Assembly (NCBI GenBank): GCA_964057225.1
Contig: OZ059896.1
Location: forward strand, 62,001 to 126,000
DNA length: 64,000 bases
Source of the DNA: Auanema rhodensis
Lineage: Eukaryota; Nematoda; Chromadorea; Rhabditida; Rhabditidae
Direction of reading: 5' to 3'
Shown here piece after piece: positions 54,564 through 64,000 of this stretch (position 1 is its first letter; each line of letters starts with the position of its first letter). Under the pieces are notes generated by a model that saw nothing but the letters and a program-made list of their open reading frames with translations, did not search any database and was not told the origin of the DNA. The position numbers and the translations under genes are program-made.

Positions 54564-55795
54564 AAAACCGCATCTCTTTATCTTTCACGTGAAGCGAGTT
54601 ACATACCAAGTGCCCATCACGTGTACATTTAATTAGCATAAATTAAAGTTCACGTAAATTTCAAAGTCTTGGTTACCATGCACCAATATCAATAAAAATT
54701 TGTTTTTAGACTAATATGGACATGGGGAATCTAATTTTGAAAACCGCATCTCTTTATCTTTCACGTGAAGCGAGTTACATACCAAGTGCACATCACGTGT
54801 ACATTTAATTAGCATAAATTAAAGTTCACGTAAATTTCAAAGTCATGGTTACCATGCACCAATATCAATAAAAATTTGTTTTTAGACTAATATGGACATG
54901 GGGAATCTAATTTTGAAAACCGCATCTCGTTATCTTTCACGTGAAGCGAGTTACATACCAAGTGCACATCACGTGTACATTTAATTAGCATAAATTAAAG
55001 TTCACGTAAATTTCAAAGTCATGGTTACCATGCACCAATATCAATAAAAATTTGTTTTTAGACTAATATGGACATGGGGAATCTAATTTTGAAAACCGCA
55101 TCTCTTTATCTTTCACGTGAAGCGAGTTACATACCAAGTGCACATCACGTGTACATTTAATTAGCATAAATTAAAGTTCACGTAAATTTCAAAGTCATGG
55201 TTACCATGCACCAATATCAATAAAAATTTGTTTTTAGACTAATATGGACATGGGGAATCTAATTTTGAAAACCGCATCTCGTTATCTTTCACGTGAAGCG
55301 AGTTACATACCAAGTGCACATCACGTGTACATTTAATTAGCATAAATTAAAGTTCACGTAAATTTCAAAGTCATGGTTACCATGCACCAATATCAATAAA
55401 AATTTGTTTTTAGACTAATATGGACATGGGGAATCTAATTTTGAAAACCGCATCTCTTTATCTTTCACGTGAAGCGAGTTACATACCAAGTGCACATCAC
55501 GTGTACATTTAATTAGCATAAATTAAAGTTCACGTAAATTTCAAAGTCATGGTTACCATGCACCAATATCAATAAAAATTTGTTTTTAGACTAATATGGA
55601 CATGGGGAATCTAATTTTGAAAACCGCATCTCTTTATCTTTCACGTGAAGCGAGTTACATACCAAGTGCACATCACGTGTACATTTAATTAGCATAAATT
55701 AAAGTTCACGTAAATTTCAAAGTCATGGTTACCATAAACCAATATCAATAAAAATTTGTTTTTAGACTAATATGGACATGGGGAATCTAATTTTG

Positions 55796-55972
55796 AAAAC
55801 CGCATCTCTTTATCTTTCACGTGAAGCGAGTTACATACCAAGTGCCCATCACGTGTACATTTAATTAGCATAAATTAAAGTTCACGTAAATTTCAAAGTC
55901 ATGGTTACCATGAACCAATATCAATAAAAATTTTGTTTTTAGACTAATATGGACATGGGGAATCTAATTTTG
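55796..55972 (+). repeat. 177-bp monomer with 1-bp insertion
   Basis: The A/T tract reads AAAAATTTTG, with one extra T at about 55931. Unit starts shift from 55796 to 55973. The monomer also carries GTGCCC and A118. Confidence 0.95.
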
Positions 55973-57028
55973 AAAACCGCATCTCTTTATCTTTCACGTG
56001 AAGCGAGTTACATACCAAGTGCACATCACGTGTACATTTAATTAGCATAAATTAAAGTTCACGTAAATTTCAAAGTCATGGTTACCATGCACCAATATCA
56101 ATAAAAATTTGTTTTTAAACTAATATGGACATGGGGAATCTAATTTTGAAAACCGCATCTCTTTATCTTTCACGTGAAGCGAGTTACATACCAAGTGCAC
56201 ATCACGTGTACATTTAATTAGCATAAATTAAAGTTCACGTAAATTTCAAAGTCATGGTTACCATGCACCAATATCAATAAAAATTTGTTTTTAGACTAAT
56301 ATGGACATGGGGAATCTAATTTTAAAAACCGCATCTCTTTATCTTTCACGTGAAGCGAGTTACATACCAAGAGCACATCACGTGTACATTTAATTAGCAT
56401 AAATTAAAGTTCACGTAAATTTCAAAGTCATGGTTACCATGCACCAATATCAATAAAAATTTGTTTTTAGACTAATATGGACATGGGGAATCTAATTTTG
56501 AAAACCGCATCTCTTTATCTTTCACGTGAAGCGAGTTACATACCAAGTGCACATCACGTGTACATTTAATTAGCATAAATTAAAGTTCACGTAAATTTCA
56601 AAGTCATGGTTACCATGAACCAATATCAATAAAAATTTGTTTTTAGACTAATATGGACATGGGGAATCTAATTTTGAAAACCGCATCTCTTTATCTTTCA
56701 CGTGAAGCGAGTTACATACCAAGTGCACATCACGTGTACATTTAATTAGCATAAATTAAAGTTCACGTAAATTTCAAAGTCATGGTTACCATGCACCAAT
56801 ATCAATAAAAATTTGTTTTTAGACTAATATGGACATGGGGAATCTAATTTTGAAAACCGCATCTCGTTATCTTTCACGTGAAGCGAGTTACATACCAAGT
56901 GCACATCACGTGTACATTTAATTAGCATAAATTAAAGTTCACGTAAATTTCAAAGTCATGGTTACCATGCACCAATATCAATAAAAATTTGTTTTTAGAC
57001 TAATATGGACATGGGGAATCTAATTTTG

Positions 57029-58418
57029 AAAACCGCATCTCTTTATCTTTCACGTGAAGCGAGTTACATACCAAGTGCATATCACGTGTACATTTAATTA
57101 GCATAAATTAAAGTTCACGTAAATTTCAAAGTCATGGTTACCATAAACCAATATCAATAAAAATTTGTGTTTAGACTAATATGGACATGGGGAGTCTAAT
57201 TTTGAAAACCGCATCTCTTTATCTTTCACGTGAAGCGAGTTACATACCAAGTGCACATCACGTGTACATTTAATTAGCATAAATTAAAGTTCACGTAACT
57301 TTCAAAGTCATGGTTACCATGCACCAATATCAATAAAAATTTGTTTTTAGACTAATATGGACATGGGGAATCTAATTTTGTAAACCGCATCTCTTTATCT
57401 TTCACGTGAAGCGAGTTACATACCAAGTGCACATCACGTGTACATTTAATTAGCATAAATTAAAGTTCACGTAAATTTCAAAGTCATGGTTACCATGCAC
57501 CAATATCAATAAAAATTTGTTTTTAGACTAATATGGACATGGGGAATCTAATTTTGAAAACCGCATCTTTTCATCTTTCACGTGAAGCGAGTTACATACC
57601 AAGTGCACATCACGTGTACATTTAATTAGCATAAATTAAAGTTCACGTAAATTTCAAAGTCATGGTTACCATGCACCAATATCAATAAAAATTTGTTTTT
57701 AGACTAATATGGACATGGGGAATCTAATTTTGAAAACCGCATCTCTTTATCTTTCACGTGAAGCGAGTTACATACCAAGTGCACATCACGTGTACATTTA
57801 ATTAGCATAAATTAAAGTTCACGTAAATTTCAAAGTCATGGTTACCATGCACCAATATCAATAAAAATTTGTTTTTAGACTAATATGGACATGGGGAATC
57901 TAATTTTGAAAACCGCATCTCTTTATCTTTCACGTGAAGCGAGTTACATACCAAGTGCACATCACGTGTACATTTAATTAGCATAAATTAAAGTTCACGT
58001 AAATTTCAAAGTCATGGTTACCATAAACCAATATCAATAAAAATTTGTTTTTAGACTAATATGGACATGGGGAATCTAATTTTGAAAACCGCATCTCTTT
58101 ATCTTTCACGTGAAGATTGTAAATTGTACATTTAATTAGCATAAATTAAAGTTCACGTAACTTTCAAAGTCATGGTTACCATGCACCAATATCAATAAAA
58201 ATTTGTTTTTAGACTAATATGGACATGGGGAATCTAATTTTGTAAACCGCATCTCTTTATCTTTCACGTGAAGCGAGTTACATACCAAGTGCACATCACG
58301 TGTACATTTAATTAGCATAAATTAAAGTTCACGTAAATTTCAAAGTCATGGTTACCATGAACCAATATCAATAAAAATTTGTTTTTAGACTAATATGGAC
58401 ATGGGGAATCTAATTTTG
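57029..58418 (+). repeat. 5-monomer partial repeat ending in a deleted monomer
   Basis: The series CCATAAACC monomer, A95C monomer, then a monomer starting TAAACCGC occurs at 57029-57556 and again at 57909-58418. The offset is 880 bp, falling to 862 after the 18-bp deletion. The copies have diverged: the first has GTGCATATC, TTGTGTTTAG and GGAGTCT, the second has normal bases there, and position 118 of the last monomer is C in one and A in the other. Confidence 0.78.
58085..58242 (+). repeat. 158-bp monomer: 28 bp replaced by 10 bp
   Basis: After CACGTGAAG (ending 58115) the sequence reads ATTGTAAATT (58116-58125) and then returns to GTACATTT. Normal monomer positions 32-59 are lost, including GTGCAC and most of the second CACGTG. 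The net change is -18 bp. The ten new bases do not continue the normal unit. Confidence 0.95.
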
Positions 58419-61058
58419 AAAACCGCATCTCTTTATCTTTCACGTGAAGCGAGTTACATACCAAGTGCACATCACGTGTACATTTAATTAGCATAAATTA
58501 AAGTTCACGTAAATTTCAAAGTCATGGTTACCATGCACCAATATCAATAAAAATTTGTTTTTAGACTAATATGGACATGGGGAATCTAATTTTGAAAACC
58601 GCATCTCTTTATCTTTCACGTAAAGCGAGTTACATACCAAGTGCACATCACGTGTACATTTAATTAGCATAAATTAAAGTTCACGTAAATTTCAAAGTCA
58701 TGGTTACCATAAACCAATATCAATAAAAATTTGTTTTTAGACTAATATGGACATGGGGAGTCTAATTTTGAAAACCGCATCTCTTTATCTTTCACGTGAA
58801 GCGAGTTACATACCAAGTGCACATCACGTGTACATTTAATTAGCATAAATTAAAGTTCACGTAAATTTCAAAGTCATGGTTACCATGCACCAATATCAAT
58901 AAAAATTTGTTTTTAGACTAATATGGACATGGGGAATCTAATTTTGAAAACCGCATCTCTTTATCTTTCACGTGAAGCGAGTTACATACCAAGTGCACAT
59001 CACGTGTACATTTAATTAGCATAAATTAAAGTTCACGTAAATTTCAAAGTCATGGTTACCATGCACCAATATCAATAAAAATTTGTTTTTAGACTAATAT
59101 GGACATGGGGAATCTAATTTTGAAAACCGCATCTCTTTATCTTTCACGTGAAGCGAGTTACATACCAAGTGCACATCACGTGTACATTTAATTAGCATAA
59201 ATTAAAGTTCACGTAAATTTCAAAGTCATGGTTACCATGCACCAATATCAATAAAAATTTGTTTTTAGACTAATATGGACATGGGGAATCTAATTTTGAA
59301 AACCGCATCTCTTTATCTTTCACGTGAAGCGAGTTACATACCAAGTGCACATCACGTGTACATTTAATTAGCATAAATTAAAGTTCACGTAAATTTCAAA
59401 GTCATGGTTACCATGAACCAATATCAATAAAAATTTGTTTTTAGACTAATATGGACATGGGGAATCTAATTTTGAAAACCGCATCTCTTTATCTTTCACG
59501 TGAAGCGAGTTACATACCAAGTGCACATCACGTGTACATTTAATTAGCATAAATTAAAGTTCACGTAAATTTCAAAGTCATGGTTACCATGAACCAATAT
59601 CAATAAAAATTTGTTTTTAGACTAATATGGACATGGGGAATCTAATTTTGAAAACCGCATCTCTTTATCTTTCACGTGAAGCGAGTTACATACCAAGTGC
59701 ACATCACGTGTACATTTAATTAGCATAAATTAAAGTTCACGTAAATTTCAAAGTCATGGTTACCATGAACCAATATCAATAAAAATTTGTTTTTAGACTA
59801 ATAAGGACATGGGGAATCTAATTTTGAAAACCGCATCTCTTTATCTTTCACGTGAAGCGAGTTACATACCAAGTGCACATCACGTGTACATTTAATTAGC
59901 ATAAATTAAAGTTCACGTAAATTTCAAAGTCATGGTTACCATGCACCAATATCAATAAAAATTTGTTTTTAGACTAATATGGACATGGGGAATCTAATTT
60001 TGAAAACCGCATCTCTTTATCTTTCACGTGAAGCGAGTTACATACCAAGTGCACATCACGTGTACATTTAATTAGCATAAATTAAAGTTCACGTAAATTT
60101 CAAAGTCATGGTTACCATGCACCAATATCAATAAAAATTTGTTTTTAGACTAATATGGACATGGGGAATCTAATTTTGAAAACCGCATCTCTTTATCTTT
60201 CACGTGAAGCGAGTTACATACCAAGTGCACATCACGTGTACATTTAATTAGCATAAATTAAAGTTCACGTAAATTTCAAAGTCATGGTTACCATGAACCA
60301 ATATCAATAAAAATTTGTTTTTAGACTAATATGGACATGGGGAATCTAATTTTGAAAACCGCATCTCTTTATCTTTCACGTGAAGCGAGTTACATACCAA
60401 GTGCACATCACGTGTACATTTAATTAGCATAAATTAAAGTTCACGTAAATTTCAAAGTCATGGTTACCATGCACCAATATCAATAAAAATTTGTTTTTAG
60501 ACTAATATGGACATGGGGAATCTAATTTTGAAAACCGCATCTCTTTATCTTTCACGTGAAGCGAGTTACATACCAAGTGCACATCACGTGTACATTTAAT
60601 TAGCATAAATTAAAGTTCACGTAAATTTCAAAGTCATGGTTACCATAAACCAATATCAATAAAAATTTGTTTTTAGACTAATATGGACATGGGGAATCTA
60701 ATTTTGAAAACCGCATCTCTTTATCTTTCACGTGAAGCGAGTTACATACCAAGTGCACATCACGTGTACATTTAATTAGCATAAATTAAAGTTCACGTAA
60801 ATTTCAAAGTCATGGTTACCATGCACCAATATCAATAAAAATTTGTTTTTAGACTAATATGGACATGGGGAATCTAATTTTGAAAACCGCATCTCGTTAT
60901 CTTTCACGTGAAGCGAGTTACATACCAAGTGCACATCACGTGTACATTTAATTAGCATAAATTAAAGTTCACGTAAATTTCAAAGTCATGGTTACCATGC
61001 ACCAATATCAATAAAAATTTGTTTTTAGACTAATATGGACATGGGGAATCTAATTTTG

Positions 61059-63170
61059 AAAACCGCATCTCTTTATCTTTCACGTGAAGCGAGTTACATA
61101 CCAAGTGCACATCACGTGTACATTTAATTAGCATAAATTAAAGTTCACGTAAATTTCAAAGTCATGGTTACCATGCACCAATATCAATAAAAATTTGTTT
61201 TTAGACTAATATGGACATGGGGAATCTAATTTTGAAAACCGCATCTCTTTATCTTTCACGTGAAGCGAGTTACATACCAAGTGCACATCACGTGTACATT
61301 TAATTAGCATAAATTAAAGTTCACGTAAATTTCAAAGTCATGGTTACCATGAACCAATATCAATAAAAATTTGTTTTTAGACTAATATGGACATGGGGAA
61401 TCTAATTTTGAAAACCGCATCTCTTTATCTTTCACGTGAAGCGAGTTACATACCAAGTGCACATCACGTGTACATTTAATTAGCATAAATTAAAGTTCAC
61501 GTAAATTTCAAAGTCATGGTTACCATGAACCAATATCAATAAAAATTCGTTTTTAGACTAATATGGACATGGGGAATCTGATTTTGAAAACCGCATCTCT
61601 TTATCTTTCACGTGAAGCGAGTTACATACCAAGTGCACATCACGTGTACATTTAATTAGCATAAATTAAAGTTCACGTAAATTTCAAAGTCATGGTTACC
61701 ATGCACCAATATCAATAAAAATTTGTTTTTAGACTAATATGGACATGGGGAATCTAATTTTGAAAACCGCATCTCGTTATCTTTCACGTGGAGCGAGTTA
61801 CATACCAAGTGCACATCACGTGTACATTTAATTAGCATAAATTAAAGTTCACGTAAATTTCAAAGTCATGGTTACCATGAACCAATATCAATAAAAATTT
61901 GTTTTTAGACTAATATGGACATGGGGAATCTAATTTTGAAAACCGCATCTCTTTATCTTTCACGTGAAGCGAGTTACATACCAAGTGCCCATCACGTGTA
62001 CATTTAATTAGCATAAATTAAAGTTCACGTAAATTTCAAAGTCATGGTTACCATGCACCAATATCAATAAAAATTTGTTTTTAGACTAATATGGACATGG
62101 GGAATCTAATTTTGAAAACCGCATCTCTTTATCTTTCACGTGAAGCGAGTTACATACCAAGTGCACATCACGTGTACATTTAATTAGCATAAATTAAAGT
62201 TCACGTAAATTTCAAAGTCATGGTTACCATGCACCAATATCAATAAAAATTTGTTTTTAGACTAATATGGACATGGGGAATCTAATTTTGAAAACCGCAT
62301 CTCTTTATCTTTCACGTGAAGCGAGTTACATACCAAGTGCACATCACGTGTACATTTAATTAGCATAAATTAAAGTTCACGTAAATTTCAAAGTCATGGT
62401 TACCATGAACCAATATCAATAAAAATTTGTTTTTAGACTAATATGGACATGGGGAATCTAATTTTGAAAACCGCATCTCTTTATCTTTCACGTGAAGCGA
62501 GTTACATACCAAGTGCACATCACGTGTACATTTAATTAGCATAAATTAAAGTTCACGTAAATTTCAAAGTCATGGTTACCATGAACCAATATCAATAAAA
62601 ATTCGTTTTTAGACTAATATGGACATGGGGAATCTGATTTTGAAAACCGCATCTCTTTATCTTTCACGTGAAGCGAGTTACATACCAAGTGCACATCACG
62701 TGTACATTTAATTAGCATAAATTAAAGTTCACGTAAATTTCAAAGTCATGGTTACCATGCACCAATATCAATAAAAATTTGTTTTTAGACTAATATGGAC
62801 ATGGGGAATCTAATTTTGAAAACCGCATCTCGTTATCTTTCACGTGGAGCGAGTTACATACCAAGTGCACATCACGTGTACATTTAATTAGCATAAATTA
62901 AAGTTCACGTAAATTTCAAAGTCATGGTTACCATGAACCAATATCAATAAAAATTTGTTTTTAGACTAATATGGACATGGGGAATCTAATTTTGAAAACC
63001 GCATCTCTTTATCTTTCACGTGAAGCGAGTTACATACCAAGTGCCCATCACGTGTACATTTAATTAGCATAAATTAAAGTTCACGTAAATTTCAAAGTCA
63101 TGGTTACCATGCACCAATATCAATAAAAATTTGTTTTTAGACTAATATGGACATGGGGAATCTAATTTTG
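61059..63170 (+). repeat. 6-monomer HOR, two tandem copies (1,056 bp each)
   Basis: 61059-62114 and 62115-63170 share the order C-form; A-form; A-form with AAAAATTCG and CTGATTTTG (61548/62604, 61580/62636); C-form; CTCGTTATC with CACGTGGAGC and A118; GTGCCC C-form (61989/63045). No difference was noticed at the markers. The next monomer (63171) has TTAAACT and departs from the pattern. Confidence 0.9.
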
Positions 63171-63874
63171 AAAACCGCATCTCTTTATCTTTCACGTGAA
63201 GCGAGTTACATACCAAGTGCACATCACGTGTACATTTAATTAGCATAAATTAAAGTTCACGTAAATTTCAAAGTCATGGTTACCATGCACCAATATCAAT
63301 AAAAATTTGTTTTTAAACTAATATGGACATGGGGAATCTAATTTTGAAAACCGCATCTCTTTATCTTTCACGTGAAGCGAGTTACATACCAAGTGCACAT
63401 CACGTGTACATTTAATTAGCATAAATTAAAGTTCACGTAAATTTCAAAGTCATGGTTACCATGCACCAATATCAATAAAAATTTGTTTTTAGACTAATAT
63501 GGACATGGGGAATCTAATTTTGAAAACCGCATCTCTTTATCTTTCACGTGAAGCGAGTTACATACCAAGTGCACATCACGTGTACATTTAATTAGCATAA
63601 ATTAAAGTTCACGTAAATTTCAAAGTCATGGTTACCATGAACCAATATCAATAAAAATTTGTTTTTAGACTAATATGGACATGGGGAATCTAATTTTGAA
63701 AACCGCATCTCTTTATCTTTCACGTGAAGCGAGTTACATACCAAGTGCACATCACGTGTACATTTAATTAGCATAAATTAAAGTTCACGTAAATTTCAAA
63801 GTCATGGTTACCATGAACCAATATCAATAAAAATTTGTTTTTAGACTAATATGGACATGGGGAATCTAATTTTG

Positions 63875-64000
63875 AAAACCGCATCTCTTTATCTTTCACG
63901 TGAAGCGAGTTACATACCAAGTGCACATCACGTGTACATTTAATTAGCATAAATTAAAGTTCACGTAAATTTCAAAGTCATGGTTACCATGCACCAATAT
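63875..64000 (+). repeat. Partial monomer at window edge (126 of 176 bp)
   Basis: The last unit starts at 63875, is C-form at position 118 (63992), and is cut by the window after monomer position 126. The array clearly continues beyond the window. Confidence 0.97.

Larger units (their letters stand above)
1..64000 (+). repeat. 176-bp tandem satellite array filling the window
   Basis: Head-to-tail copies of one AT-rich 176-bp unit run from the first to the last base. Starts of the AAAACCGCAT motif fall at 1, 177, 353, 529 and so on, and reach 63875 at the right edge. Counting 176 bp per unit, and allowing for one 179-bp, one 177-bp and one 158-bp monomer, gives exactly 363 full units plus 126 bases. 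All units share one orientation, with no inversion, transposon or unique spacer. Most monomers appear to differ from the consensus at only 0-3 positions, so homogenisation is strong. The length is close to a nucleosome repeat and similar to many plant and animal centromeric satellites, so a centromeric or pericentromeric role is a reasonable inference, but nothing in the window proves it. The family was not recognised. Both array ends lie outside the window. Confidence 0.99.

Noticed and set aside
1-64000. Open reading frames in the repeat
   Set aside because: Stops occur in all frames of the consensus on both strands, the frame shifts at each 176-bp unit, and the longest stop-free run is about 110 bases. 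Any ORF called here is a repeat artefact.
1-64000. CRISPR array or other prokaryotic repeat system
   Set aside because: There are no unique spacers between short repeats; the whole 176-bp unit is repeated with 0-3 changes, and there are no cas-like genes.
1-64000. Transposon, retroelement, rRNA or tRNA gene, or telomere repeat within the array
   Set aside because: The monomer phase closes exactly across the window, leaving no room for inserted sequence, and I saw no telomere-type short repeats or tRNA-like folds.
1-64000. An undescribed multi-gene system
   Set aside because: There is no coding capacity anywhere in the window; only the repeat architecture itself is of interest.

Overview
The whole 64,000-base window is one uninterrupted head-to-tail satellite DNA array. 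The unit is 176 bp, about 32% G+C (56 of 176 in the consensus), and all copies lie in the same orientation. There are 363 complete monomers plus a 126-base partial one at the right edge, which starts at 63875. The count closes exactly: 363 x 176 = 63,888, and the three length-changing monomers I found (+3, +1 and -18 bp) account for the 14-base shortfall. I see no gene, RNA gene, transposon, CRISPR array or unique flanking sequence. An array of this kind points to a eukaryotic chromosome, and the near-nucleosomal monomer length with layered higher-order repeats (HORs) is typical of centromeric or other constitutive heterochromatin in plants and animals. I do not recognise the family and cannot name the species; the centromeric role is inference.

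Monomers are numbered here from the first A of AAAACCGCAT. Each carries a perfect 10-bp palindrome around CACGTG (21-30), GTGCAC (47-52), a second CACGTG (55-60), a 7-bp inverted repeat with a 6-base loop (65-84), a third TCACGT (87-92), a dyad CATGGT-T-ACCATG (105-117) and an A/T tract (131-144). Most monomers look 0-3 changes from one of two forms, which differ at position 118 (A or C). Less common linked variants (A95C, T66C, T172A, C25A, A24G and others) work as barcodes that show the array's duplication history.

Layout, left to right. 1-3520: nested 3-, 4- and 10-monomer duplications. 3521-11616 and 11617-19891: two copies of a block of about 46 monomers, followed after five monomers by a third, partial copy (27 monomers, 20772-25523). 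25524-26931: transitional monomers. 26932-43123: a family of HOR units of 6, 7, 10, 14, 15 and about 16 monomers, most opened by the same variant head monomer, with a 21-monomer periodicity on top. 42948-44707: 4-monomer and then 2-monomer repeats. 45060-49987: an 8-monomer block repeated 20 monomers away. 49988-64000: 5- and 6-monomer HORs and the two remaining length-variant monomers.

Nothing here works as a set of genes. The informative content is (a) the motif architecture of the monomer, which could be read by a DNA-binding protein or by nucleosome positioning, and (b) an unusually legible record of unequal exchange, block duplication and gene-conversion-like patching. All block comparisons were made by eye at diagnostic positions, so 'identical' means no difference noticed at those positions.
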